In this document: positions 19,428 to 27,309 of the stretch, piece by piece
How the letters are laid out: the number at the start of each line of letters is the position of its first letter
How positions within the stretch are numbered: the first letter of the stretch is position 1
Assembly: GCF_035917235.1 (NCBI RefSeq)
Contig: NZ_CP108423.1
Location: 5,919,501-5,983,500 of the forward strand
Origin: Streptomyces sp. NBC_01294
Lineage (GTDB): Bacteria; Actinomycetota; Actinomycetes; Streptomycetales; Streptomycetaceae
Reading direction: 5' to 3'
Length of the DNA: 64,000 bases
Made by a program: the position numbers and the translations under genes
The notes under the pieces: generated by a model
Told to the model about the DNA's origin: nothing
Seen by the model: only the letters and a program-made list of their open reading frames with translations
Databases searched by the model: none

Positions 19428-20456
19428 ATGAAGGTCGGAGTGCTGACCGGTGGCGGCGACTGCCCCGGGCTCAACGCGGTGATCAGGGCCGTCGTCCGCA
19501 AGGGCACCCAGGAGTACGGCCGCGAGTTCATCGGGTTCAAGGACGGCTGGCGGGGCGCGATCGAGGGGAGGACGGTTCCGCTCGGCATTCCCGCCGTCCG
19601 CGGGATCCTGCCCCGCGGCGGCACCATCCTCGGCTCCTCGCGCACCAATCCGTTCAAGACGGAGAACGGGGTGCGCGACATCAAGGACAACCTCGCCAAG
19701 TACGAGGTGGACGCGCTCGTCGCGATCGGCGGCGAGGACACGCTCGGGGTCGCCGCCAAGCTGTACGAGGAGTACGGCATCCCCTGCGTCGGCGTGCCGA
19801 AGACCATCGACAACGACCTGTCCGCCACGGACTACACCTTCGGCTTCGACACCGCCGTCGGCATCGCGACCGAGGCCATCGACCGGCTGCACACCACGGC
19901 CGAGTCGCACATGCGGGTCCTGGTCGTCGAGGTCATGGGCCGGCACGCCGGCTGGATCGCCCTGCACTCGGGCCTCGCGGGCGGCGCCAACGTCATCCTC
20001 ATCCCGGAGCAGCGCTTCGACATGGACGAGGTGTGCGCCTGGGTGACCTCCCGGTTCAAGGCGAGCTACGCGCCGATCGTCGTGGTCGCGGAGGGCGCGA
20101 TGCCCAAGGACGGGGACCTGGTGCTGAAGGACGGCACCAAGGACTCCTTCGGGCACGTGCGGCTGTCGGGCGTGGGCGAGTGGCTGGCCAAGGAGATCGA
20201 GGCGCGGACCGGCAAGGAGGCCCGTACGACGGTGCTCGGCCACATCCAGCGGGGCGGCACCCCGAGCGCCTTCGACCGGTGGCTGGCGACGCGGTTCGGG
20301 CTGCACGCGATCGACGCGGTGCAGGACGGGGACTTCGGCAAGATGGTCGCGCTGCGCGGGACGGACATCGTCCGGGTGCCGATCGCCGAGGCGACGTCGA
20401 AGCTGAAGACGGTGGATCCCGCGCTGTACAAGGAGGTCGGGGTCTTCTTCGGCTGA
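19428..20456 (+). CDS. pfkA: 6-phosphofructokinase, group III, with PPi-type active-site residues
   Basis: 342 aa from the ATG at 19428, with AAGGGAG 6 nt upstream. GVLTGGGDCPGLNA is the donor-phosphate loop, PKTIDNDL holds the catalytic Asp, and FDTAVGIATEAID and MGRHAGWIA bind fructose 6-phosphate. Residues that set the phosphate donor read Asp104 (GGEDT) and Lys125 (PKTIDND). In E. coli ATP-PFK both are Gly; Asp and Lys mark PPi-dependent enzymes such as that of Amycolatopsis methanolica. Which donor is used here must be left open, since closely related actinobacterial enzymes differ. It is the first step committed to glycolysis, next to a D-lactate dehydrogenase gene. Confidence 0.92.
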   Translation: MKVGVLTGGGDCPGLNAVIRAVVRKGTQEYGREFIGFKDGWRGAIEGRTVPLGIPAVRGILPRGGTILGSSRTNPFKTENGVRDIKDNLAKYEVDALVAIGGEDTLGVAAKLYEEYGIPCVGVPKTIDNDLSATDYTFGFDTAVGIATEAIDRLHTTAESHMRVLVVEVMGRHAGWIALHSGLAGGANVILIPEQRFDMDEVCAWVTSRFKASYAPIVVVAEGAMPKDGDLVLKDGTKDSFGHVRLSGVGEWLAKEIEARTGKEARTTVLGHIQRGGTPSAFDRWLATRFGLHAIDAVQDGDFGKMVALRGTDIVRVPIAEATSKLKTVDPALYKEVGVFFG

Positions 20457-20522
20457 GCGGCGACCCGGAACCATGGGTCGTATCGTGACGAACGGCCCAT
20501 GGTTCGACGTACGGGAGCAAGC

Positions 20523-21521
20523 GTGGAGATCCTGGCATTCGGTGTGACGACCGACGAGAAGCCGCTCCTGGAGCGGGCCTTCGCGGAGCAGCACGAGGTC
20601 CGCTGCCTCGACGTCTTCCTGAGCGAGGACACCGCGCCCATCGCGGCCGGGTACGAGGTCGTCTCGTCGAGCGTGAACGCCGACCTGAGCGGCCGCGTGC
20701 TGCGGATCCTGGCGGCGGGCGGGACGAAGCTGATCGCCCAGCGGTCGACCGGCTTCAACAACATCGACCTGGACGTCGCCCGGCAGCTGGGCATGACGGT
20801 CAGCCGGGTCTCCGCCTACTCGCCGTACTCGGTCGCCGAATTCGCCTGGGCCCTCGCGCTGGCCGTGAACCGGCGGATCGTCCGGGCCTCGATCCGGACC
20901 CGGGACTTCGACTTCCGGCTGAACGGACTGATGGGCCGGGACATGCACGGCCGCACGGCGGGCGTGCTCGGCACCGGCAGGATCGGCGAGGCGTTCACCC
21001 GGATCGCGCACGGCTTCGGCATGAACCTGCTGGGCTGGGACGTGGAGCACAACCCGGCGTGCCTGGAGCTCGGCATGCAGTACGTGGACAAGGACGAGCT
21101 CTTCGCCTCCTCGGACCTGATCAGCCTGCACGTGCCGCTGCTGGAGTCCACCCACCACGTCGTCGACGAGGCGGCGCTGCGGCTGATGCGGGACGACGCG
21201 ATCCTGGTGAACTCCAGCCGCGGCGGGCTGATCGACACCGACGCGCTGGTCGCGCAGCTGCGGGAGGGCCGGTTCACGGGGGTCGGTCTGGACGTGTACG
21301 AGGCGGAGGCCGGCGTCTTCTTCCTGGACAAGTCCCTGGAGGCCGTCGAGGACGACACCCTGGCCCGGCTGGTCACGTTCCCGAACGTCCTGGTGACCTC
21401 CCACCAGGCGTACTACACGGGCGACGCGGTGGCCCAGATCATCGACACCACGGTCGCCAACGTGGCGGACTACCTGGCGGACCGCCGCTCCGAGAACACC
21501 CTCGTCCCCGCCTCCTCCTGA
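20523..21521 (+). CDS. D-2-hydroxyacid dehydrogenase (D-lactate dehydrogenase type)
   Basis: 332 aa from GTG 20523 with GGGAG 5 nt upstream. VLGTGRIGEAF is the NAD-binding motif. The catalytic Arg lies in NSSRGGLID, the Glu in the following strand region, and the His in VTSHQAYYTG. Length and the FAAAGTK-like and SPYSVAEFA segments match fermentative LdhA: NADH reduces pyruvate to D-lactate. It lies 66 bp after pfkA on the same strand. A GGCCCGGTG/CACCGGGCC hairpin at 21571-21599 follows and may end the transcript. Confidence 0.85.
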   Translation: MEILAFGVTTDEKPLLERAFAEQHEVRCLDVFLSEDTAPIAAGYEVVSSSVNADLSGRVLRILAAGGTKLIAQRSTGFNNIDLDVARQLGMTVSRVSAYSPYSVAEFAWALALAVNRRIVRASIRTRDFDFRLNGLMGRDMHGRTAGVLGTGRIGEAFTRIAHGFGMNLLGWDVEHNPACLELGMQYVDKDELFASSDLISLHVPLLESTHHVVDEAALRLMRDDAILVNSSRGGLIDTDALVAQLREGRFTGVGLDVYEAEAGVFFLDKSLEAVEDDTLARLVTFPNVLVTSHQAYYTGDAVAQIIDTTVANVADYLADRRSENTLVPASS

Positions 21522-21619
21522 GAGCCCGCGCACCGCCCGGTCGGACGGCACCCAGACTTCGCCCGGTGTTGGCCCGGTGGCCATACGGGACACCGGGCCG
21601 GGTGGCCTAGATTCGGCCC

Positions 21620-21928
21620 GTGAACATACCCCTCTGGGCCCGCTGGGCCGTCCTGGGCCTCGCGGTCCTGCAGATCCTCGGCGCCTACGCCGCCCTGCGC
21701 CGCGTCCGGAGCCAGGAGGGCGCCCGGCGCACGGAAGCCAAGCTCGACCTCGTCGACGCGCTCGCCGGCGTCGTGTTGCTCACCGGCCTGGCCTTCGGCC
21801 AGTTCGCCGTGGCCGCGTGCGCGGCGGCCGTGCAGCTGTCGACAGGCGCGGTGAAGCTGATCCGGTGGATCCGCAGCCGCGGCAAGCCGGCCCCGACGGC
21901 CCCGACGGCCCCTGACGGCCAGGCCTAG
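21620..21928 (+). CDS. Small two- or three-helix membrane protein of unknown function
   Basis: 102 aa. GTG start with TAGATT 6 nt before it (21608-21613) and no Shine-Dalgarno, suggesting a leaderless mRNA. Hydrophobic segments are WARWAVLGLAVLQILGAYAAL near residues 6-26 and a longer one from LVDALAGVVLLTGLAFG to about residue 80. The tail is Pro-rich. No domain is recognised. It is convergent with the anthranilate synthase gene, 6 bp between stops. Confidence 0.65.
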   Translation: MNIPLWARWAVLGLAVLQILGAYAALRRVRSQEGARRTEAKLDLVDALAGVVLLTGLAFGQFAVAACAAAVQLSTGAVKLIRWIRSRGKPAPTAPTAPDGQA

Positions 21929-21934
21929 GGCGGC

Positions 21935-23839
21935 CTAGGCGGCGCCCGCCCTCACCCCGGCCACCAGCTCGCGCACCAGGTCCGCGCCGCGCAGGGTGAG
22001 GACCGACTCCGGGTGGAACTGGACGCCGGCGAAGCCGCCGCCGGGGGAGCGCAGGGCGTGCACCTCGCCCGTGGCGGGGTCGCGGGCCACCTCCACGCCC
22101 TCGGCCGCCAGCCGGCCGGCCAGGGCGACGTCGCAGTGCGCGGTGTACGTGTTGTAGAAGCCGACCACCTCCTCGGCCCCGAACAGGTCGATCCGGGTCT
22201 GCGCCCCCTGGGCCGGCTCCGCCTTGCGGACCAGCGGGAGGCCCAGCTCGGCCGCCAGCAGCTCGTGCCCCAGACAGACCCCGACCAGGCCGTGCCGGTG
22301 CCGGGCCAGCAGCTCGGCGGCCAGCCCGCGCAGCATCCGCATCCTGGGGTCCGAGGACTGCGCCGGATCGCCCGGGCCGGGGCCCAGCACGATCGGGCCC
22401 TCCCAGGCCAGCGCCGCCTCCCGCAGCCCCGGGTCGTCGTAGCGGCGTACGGTCACCTCCAGCCCGGCCACCCGCAGCACGTGCGCCAGCATCGCCGTGA
22501 AGGTGTCCTCTCCGTCCACGACCAGCGCGTGCCCGGCCGGCGCCGGGGGCTGCTCCTGCATCCGGAGCCAGAAGGGGGCCAGGTCCGCCCGCCGGGCCGC
22601 CAGAGCCGCCTGCACGCGCGGGTCCTCCGCCAGCCGCGCCCCCTCGAAGGCCGGGCGCGGAGCGGCCGCCCGGACCCCGAGCGCCGCCAGCACCCCCGCC
22701 GCCTTCGCGTGCGTCTCGGCCACCTCGCCCGCCGGGTCCGAGTGCCGGACGAGGGTGGCGCCGACCGGCACCCGCAGCGCGCCGTCCGGGGCGATGTCGG
22801 CCGTGCGGATCAGGATGGGCGAGTCGAGGGTCTGCGCCCCCGCGGAGTCCAGGCCCAGCAGGGCGAGCGCGCCCGCGTAGTAGCCGCGGCCCCCGGTTTC
22901 GTACCGCTCGATCACGCGGCAGGCGTTCTCCACCGGCGAGCCGGTGACCGTCGCGGCGAACATCGTCTCCCGCAGCACCTCCCGCACGTCCAGCGAGGAG
23001 CGCCCGCGCAGTTCGTACTCGGTGTGCGCGAGGTGGGCCATCTCCTTCAGCCGCGGTCCGATGACGACCCCGCCCCGGTCGCCGACGGTGCACATCATCT
23101 TCAGTTCCTCGTCGACCACCATCGACAGCTCCTCGGTCTCCTTGCGGTCCCCGAGGAAGGAGAGGAGGGATTCCACGGTGGGGCCCCCGGCCGGATAGCG
23201 GTACGTCCCGCTGATCGGGTTCATCACGACCGTGCCCCCGGACATCCGCACGTGCACCTCCGGGCTGGCCCCGACCAGGGTGCGCTCCCCGGTGTGGACG
23301 ACGTACGTCCAGTACGCGCCCCGCTCGCCCAGCAGCAGCCGCCGGAACAGCGCCAGCGCGTCGGCCCGGCCGAAGCCCTCGATGCGGCCCTCGTAGGTGC
23401 GCCGGATGACGAAGTTCGCGCCCTCCCCGCGGCCGATCTCGTCCCGCAGGACGCGCTCGACGGTCGCCGCGTACTGCGCGTCGGGGACGTCGAAGCCGCC
23501 GTCCTCGACCCGTACCTCGTGCGCGGGCAGCGCGGCCAGCGCCTGCGCGAGCGGGATCTCGTACACCTCGTCGGCGACCAGCACGCTCAGCGGCGTGCCG
23601 TCGTCGCGGACGTCGAACCCGCGCTCCCGGATCTGCCGGAAGGGCACCAGGGCGAGGGTGGGCTGCGGTCCGACGGGCAGGTCGGCGAGGCGCTCGGCCT
23701 CGTGGACCGCGCCGATCAGCACCTCGACGGTGTCGTGGTCGCGGCCGGGGGTCCGGCGGCGCAGCAGGGCGAACGGCGGGCAGGAGTCGTCGAGCAGTCG
23801 GCTCAGTGGGCTCAGTGGGTTCTGGCGGCTGTGGTCCAT
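21935..23839 (-). CDS. trpE: Fused anthranilate synthase (TrpE-TrpG)
   Basis: 634 aa. Residues ~1-390 are the chorismate-binding TrpE part (NPISGTYRYPAGG, SPEVHVRM, TVTGSPVENACRVIERYE). Residues ~435-634 are the glutamine amidotransferase TrpG part, with Cys522 in VGVCLGHE and His609-Pro-Glu611 in VQFHPES. The enzyme makes anthranilate from chorismate and glutamine, the first step to tryptophan. A PhzE-like enzyme has the same layout, but the Trp-rich leader upstream shows control by tryptophan, which supports a primary role. The divergent neighbour makes DAHP, the entry to the same pathway. Confidence 0.9.
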   Translation of the reverse strand: MDHSRQNPLSPLSRLLDDSCPPFALLRRRTPGRDHDTVEVLIGAVHEAERLADLPVGPQPTLALVPFRQIRERGFDVRDDGTPLSVLVADEVYEIPLAQALAALPAHEVRVEDGGFDVPDAQYAATVERVLRDEIGRGEGANFVIRRTYEGRIEGFGRADALALFRRLLLGERGAYWTYVVHTGERTLVGASPEVHVRMSGGTVVMNPISGTYRYPAGGPTVESLLSFLGDRKETEELSMVVDEELKMMCTVGDRGGVVIGPRLKEMAHLAHTEYELRGRSSLDVREVLRETMFAATVTGSPVENACRVIERYETGGRGYYAGALALLGLDSAGAQTLDSPILIRTADIAPDGALRVPVGATLVRHSDPAGEVAETHAKAAGVLAALGVRAAAPRPAFEGARLAEDPRVQAALAARRADLAPFWLRMQEQPPAPAGHALVVDGEDTFTAMLAHVLRVAGLEVTVRRYDDPGLREAALAWEGPIVLGPGPGDPAQSSDPRMRMLRGLAAELLARHRHGLVGVCLGHELLAAELGLPLVRKAEPAQGAQTRIDLFGAEEVVGFYNTYTAHCDVALAGRLAAEGVEVARDPATGEVHALRSPGGGFAGVQFHPESVLTLRGADLVRELVAGVRAGAA

Positions 23840-23894
23840 GGGGCGGAGCGTCCTTCCGGTGGGAGGAGCGGCCCCTGGTGCCCGACGTCACCGT

Positions 23895-23934
23895 CGAAAA
23901 CGCGGAAGGCCGCCCCTCGGGGCGGCCTTCGCGT
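23895..23934 (-). terminator. Intrinsic terminator of the trp attenuator
   Basis: The arms GAAGGCCGCCCC (23905-23916) and GGGGCGGCCTTC (23919-23930) form a 12-bp stem, with a run of four U on the minus-strand transcript (AAAA at 23897-23900). It lies between the leader peptide and trpE, where an attenuator terminator is expected. Confidence 0.8.
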
Positions 23935-23945
23935 CGTGCGTGTCT

Positions 23946-24014
23946 TCAGGTACGCGAGAGAAGTGGGCCGCCGGGAGCGGGCCACCACCAGTTCTGGTTC
24001 GAGTACGCGTACAT
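23946..24014 (-). CDS. trpL: trp leader peptide with three consecutive Trp codons
   Basis: A 22-residue reading frame on the minus strand, ATG at 24014, stop at 23946. It contains NQNWWWP, that is three TGG codons in a row at positions 9-11. Trp is rare, and this arrangement followed by a strong terminator is the mark of attenuation: ribosomes stall when Trp-tRNA is scarce and the terminator does not form. A trp attenuator of this kind has been reported for an anthranilate synthase gene of Streptomyces venezuelae. The Shine-Dalgarno is weak. Confidence 0.85.
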   Translation of the reverse strand: MYAYSNQNWWWPAPGGPLLSRT

Positions 24015-24179
24015 GTGGTGCAGCTTAGCCCAGATCGGTCCTCCGGCACCGGATCCGTCTCACGACGTGGGCTGAACCATGGATTCCGTTCCGGTGGGCG
24101 CCCGGAACCTCCGAGGCGGGCCGTCTCACGTTGTGGTCTGCGTCCTGGATGGGACGTATGACGCCGTAATGTGTACGAG

Positions 24180-25535
24180 GTGACCGTGAACGCTGAAACC
24201 CAAGCCCCCGCCGCCAAGGCGACCTGGCGAGACCTTCCCGCGGCGCAGCAGCCTTCGTACCCCGATGCCGAGGCTCTGCGCGCTGTCGTCGCGGACCTCG
24301 AGTCGTATCCTCCCCTCGTTTTCGCGGGTGAGTGTGACCAGCTGCGTGCCCGTCTGGGAGCCGTCGCCAAGGGCGAGGCGTTCCTGCTTCAGGGCGGCGA
24401 CTGCGCCGAGGCCTTCGACGGCGTGTCCGCCGACCACATCCGCGCCAAGCTGAAGACGCTGCTCCAGATGAGTGCCGTCCTGACGTACGCGGCCTCGGTG
24501 CCCGTCGTCAAGGTGGGCCGCATCGCGGGCCAGTACTCCAAGCCGCGCTCCAAGGACACCGAGACCCGCGACGGCGTCACCCTGCCGACCTACCGCGGTG
24601 ACTCCGTCAACGGCTTCGCCTTCACCGAAGAGGCCCGGATCCCGGACCCCGAGCGGCTGAAGCGCATGTACAACGCCTCCGCCTCCACGCTCAACCTGGT
24701 GCGCGCCTTCACCACCGGTGGTTACGCCGACCTGCGCCAGGTGCACGCCTGGAACCAGGACTTCGTGAAGTCCTCCCCGTCCGGCCAGCGCTACGAGCAG
24801 CTCGCGCGGGAGATCGACAACGCGCTGAACTTCATGAAGGCGTGCGGCACCGACCCGGCCGAGTTCAAGGCCGTCGAGTTCTACGCCTCGCACGAGGCGC
24901 TGCTCCTCGACTACGAGGGCGCGCTGACCCGCACCGACTCGCGGACCGGCAAGCTGTACGACACCTCCGGCCACATGGTCTGGATCGGTGAGCGCACGCG
25001 CCAGCTGGACCACGCGCACATCGAGTTCTGCTCGCAGATCGCCAACCCGATCGGCATCAAGCTCGGCCCCACCACCACGGTGGACGAGGCGCTGACGTAC
25101 ATCGACCGCCTCGACCCGGACCGCGAGCCGGGCCGGCTGACCTTCGTCGTCCGCATGGGCGCCGACAAGGTCCGCGACAAGCTTCCCGAGCTGGTCGAGA
25201 AGGTCACCGCCTCCGGCGCCACCGTGGCCTGGGTCACCGACCCGATGCACGGCAACACCTTCGAGGCGGCCTCCGGCCACAAGACGCGCCGCTTCGACGA
25301 CGTGCTGGACGAGGTCAAGGGCTTCTTCGAGGTCCACAAGGCGCTGGGCACCCACCCGGGCGGCATCCACGTCGAGCTCACCGGTGACGACGTCACCGAG
25401 TGCGTGGGCGGCGGCGACGAGATCTTCGTCGACGACCTGCACCAGCGCTACGAGACGGCCTGCGACCCGCGGCTCAACCGCAGCCAGTCCCTGGACCTGG
25501 CGTTCCTGGTCGCCGAGATGTACCGCGACCAGTAA
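24180..25535 (+). CDS. aroH: Class II 3-deoxy-D-arabino-heptulosonate 7-phosphate synthase
   Basis: 451 aa from GTG 24180 (MTVNAETQ); GTG at 24171 and 24186 are alternatives and GAGG at 24177 would best serve the last. The class II (plant-like) signatures are LLQGGDCAEAFD, GRIAGQYSKPRS, SHEALLLDYE and KLGPTTTVDEAL, with metal ligands in the Cys of GGDCAEAF and the His of DPMHGNTF. It joins phosphoenolpyruvate and erythrose 4-phosphate, the entry step of aromatic biosynthesis. Divergent pairing with trpE is informative, and M. tuberculosis aroG (Rv2178c) has the same neighbourhood near pknL. Confidence 0.92.
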   Translation: MTVNAETQAPAAKATWRDLPAAQQPSYPDAEALRAVVADLESYPPLVFAGECDQLRARLGAVAKGEAFLLQGGDCAEAFDGVSADHIRAKLKTLLQMSAVLTYAASVPVVKVGRIAGQYSKPRSKDTETRDGVTLPTYRGDSVNGFAFTEEARIPDPERLKRMYNASASTLNLVRAFTTGGYADLRQVHAWNQDFVKSSPSGQRYEQLAREIDNALNFMKACGTDPAEFKAVEFYASHEALLLDYEGALTRTDSRTGKLYDTSGHMVWIGERTRQLDHAHIEFCSQIANPIGIKLGPTTTVDEALTYIDRLDPDREPGRLTFVVRMGADKVRDKLPELVEKVTASGATVAWVTDPMHGNTFEAASGHKTRRFDDVLDEVKGFFEVHKALGTHPGGIHVELTGDDVTECVGGGDEIFVDDLHQRYETACDPRLNRSQSLDLAFLVAEMYRDQ

Positions 25536-25554
25536 GGATCAATCAGTACCTTCG

Positions 25555-25600
25555 TACGACAGTGGGGCGCGGATCGTGTGATCCGCGCCCCACTGTCGTA
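25555..25600 (+). terminator. Intrinsic terminator after DAHP synthase
   Basis: Perfect 21-bp arms (25555-25575 and 25580-25600) enclose the loop GTGT; GGGCTTTT follows at 25605-25612. It is symmetric and lies 20 bp after the stop codon. Confidence 0.9.
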
Positions 25601-25636
25601 TCCAGGGCTTTTAGGCGACCCTAACTTTGGGTACGG

Positions 25637-25655
25637 TTAGGTAAGCCTCACCGAA
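25637..25655 (+). promoter_or_regulatory. Iron box (DmdR/IdeR-type operator) upstream of bfd
   Basis: TTAGGTAAGCCTCACCGAA matches the actinobacterial iron box consensus TTAGGTTAGGCTCACCTAA at 16 of 19 positions. It lies 46 bp upstream of the bfd start. An iron-loaded DmdR/IdeR repressor bound here would shut bfd off when iron is plentiful and allow iron release when it is scarce. Confidence 0.75.
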
Positions 25656-25700
25656 TAGGGGATGGCTCTACGAACCATTCCGCCCAGGGAGGTGAACCGC

Positions 25701-25958
25701 GTGTACGTCTGCTCTTGCTTCGGGATCACCGACAAGCAGGTCAAGGACCACGCGGCTGCCGGGGCCTGCACCCCGCGTCAGATCGCCTCGGCCACCAAGG
25801 CCGGTACCGACTGTGGCTCCTGCGTGCGCACCATTCAGGGGATCCTCGGCCGTGGGGCGTGCCCGCGCCGGGAGCTGCTGGAGAAGGGCGACGCGGCGTC
25901 CGTGCTCGCCGTCGAGCCGGGGTCGGCGCGTTCGACCGAGCTGGCGGAAGTGGCCTAG
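25701..25958 (+). CDS. bfd: Bacterioferritin-associated ferredoxin
   Basis: 85 aa from GTG 25701, chosen because GGGAGGTGA lies just upstream. MYVCSCFGITDKQVKDH and TDCGSCVRTIQ hold the four Cys ([2Fe-2S]; CxC then CxxC) of Bfd. Bfd delivers electrons to bacterioferritin so that stored ferric iron is released. The C-terminal ~25 residues are a non-conserved tail. The gene is convergent with bfr, whose product is the natural partner. Confidence 0.9.
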   Translation: MYVCSCFGITDKQVKDHAAAGACTPRQIASATKAGTDCGSCVRTIQGILGRGACPRRELLEKGDAASVLAVEPGSARSTELAEVA

Positions 25959-26019
25959 AGCCGGTCGGCTCGGCTGCTCGCTCCGTTGCCCGGATCCGCG
26001 GCCCCGCTGCTCTGGCTCG

Positions 26020-26496
26020 TCAGCTCGGCTGCTCGATCAGCTGCGCGATGTAGAGCGGCTCGCCCAGGGACTCGATGAGTTCGAGCTGGGTGTCGAGGTA
26101 GTCGATGTGGTGCTCCTCGTCCTCCAGGATCTCCTCGAAGAGGCGCGCGGAGGTGATGTCGCCCTTGCCGCGCATGACCTCGATGCCCCGCTTCAGCCGG
26201 TCGATGGCCTCGACCTCGACCTGCCGGTCGGCCTGGAACATCTCCGTGAGCGTCTGCCCGACGCGCACGTGGAAGAGGCGCTGGTAGTTCGGCAGCCCGT
26301 CGAGCATCAGGATGCGCTCGGTGATCTTGTCCGCGTGCTTCATCTCGTCGATGGATTCTTCACGCGTGTACTTGGCGAGCTTGGTCCAGCCCTTGTTGTC
26401 CTGGATGCGGTAGTGCAGCCAGTACTGGTTGATGGCCGTCAGCTCGCCGGTCAGCTGCTCGTTCAGAAACTCAAGGACCTCGGGGTCGCCCTGCAT
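26020..26496 (-). CDS. bfr: Bacterioferritin
   Basis: 158 aa, the standard length. All key residues stand at canonical positions: ferroxidase ligands Glu18, Glu51, His54, with Glu94, Glu127 and His130 regions (EVEAIDRL, EDEEHHIDYL), and the haem-binding Met52 (DEMKHAD). It forms a 24-subunit shell that stores iron as ferric mineral. GGAAGGAG precedes the ATG. No iron box was found upstream of this gene, unlike bfd, so the two may respond differently to iron. Confidence 0.95.
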   Translation of the reverse strand: MQGDPEVLEFLNEQLTGELTAINQYWLHYRIQDNKGWTKLAKYTREESIDEMKHADKITERILMLDGLPNYQRLFHVRVGQTLTEMFQADRQVEVEAIDRLKRGIEVMRGKGDITSARLFEEILEDEEHHIDYLDTQLELIESLGEPLYIAQLIEQPS

Positions 26497-26669
26497 CGCA
26501 GAGGCTCCTTCCAGGCAATGTCAGCTATGTGACGGGGCAGTTGCGCGCATCCTTGCACCGCCGCCGGAGGCCGTCCAGTAAGTGCCTCCTTAGTGGGAGT
26601 TACCGCGACTTGCCCGAATCGGCTCAGACCTGGTCAGGACCACCCCGCCCAGTCTGTCACCATGGAGTC

Positions 26670-27302
26670 ATGGGTCAGCCGGAAAGCCGGGAATCTCCGG
26701 AAGCAGAGCAGCTGGAGCTTCCCCCGGGACAGCGGCTGCAGAGGGGCTGGCCGGTCACCCATTACGGGCCCGTACCCAAGTTCAAACCGGACCGCTGGGA
26801 GTTCCGCGTCTTCGGCGCGACGGCCGACGGGGACAAGCACTGCTGGAACCACGAGGAGTTCACGGCCCTGCCGTTCGACTCCGTCGTGGCGGACCTGCAC
26901 TGCGTCACGAAGTTCAGCATGCAGGGCGCCGAATGGGGCGGTGTGCTCGCCCGCAACATCCTGGCCCTGGCGCCGCCGGCGCCGCAGGTCACGCACGTGA
27001 TGGTGTGGGCCGAGTACGGCTTCAGCTCCAACATGCGGCTGGCCGACTTCGCCTCCGAGCGGACCGTCTTCGCCACCCACCAGGGCGGTGAACTGCTCAC
27101 CGCGGAACACGGGTTCCCGCTGCGGCTCGTCGTCCCGCACCTGTACGCCTGGAAGGGTCCCAAGTGGGTCCGCGGCGTCGAGTACATGACGGCCGACCGC
27201 CGGGGCTTCTGGGAGGAGCGCGGCTACCACAACATCGGCGACCCCTGGCGCGAGCAGCGCTACTCGTACCAGGAGGAGCCCGGGGAAGGCCCCGAGCTGT
27301 AG
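26670..27302 (+). CDS. Sulfite-oxidase-fold molybdopterin-dependent oxidoreductase
   Basis: 210 aa from ATG 26670. The sequence is a lone molybdopterin-binding domain: DLHCVTKFS contains the Cys that ligates Mo, WGGVLARNIL and the Arg/Lys-rich VPHLYAWKGPKWVRGVEY bind the pterin phosphate. No dimerisation domain, haem domain, Tat signal or membrane anchor is present, so it is a short cytoplasmic member, about half the size of sulfite oxidase. The substrate is unknown. It is divergent from bfr. Confidence 0.82.
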   Translation: MGQPESRESPEAEQLELPPGQRLQRGWPVTHYGPVPKFKPDRWEFRVFGATADGDKHCWNHEEFTALPFDSVVADLHCVTKFSMQGAEWGGVLARNILALAPPAPQVTHVMVWAEYGFSSNMRLADFASERTVFATHQGGELLTAEHGFPLRLVVPHLYAWKGPKWVRGVEYMTADRRGFWEERGYHNIGDPWREQRYSYQEEPGEGPEL

Positions 27303-27309
27303 GGCCGGC

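Larger units (their letters stand above)
23840..24179. other. Divergent intergenic region trpE / DAHP synthase
   Basis: 340 bp. The trpE side contains the attenuator described separately. Bases 24015-24179 must carry both promoters; no unambiguous -35/-10 pair was found on either strand. TATGAC and TAATGT near 24157-24172 are weak -10 candidates for the DAHP synthase gene. Confidence 0.5.

Noticed and set aside
17856..21593. 1245-residue frame on the minus strand
   Set aside because: Antisense to macS, macR, pfkA and the dehydrogenase, which are all real; composition reflects codon bias of the opposite strand.
21935..23839. Phenazine-type PhzE of a secondary metabolite cluster
   Set aside because: The trp attenuator and neighbouring DAHP synthase indicate tryptophan biosynthesis; no phz genes.
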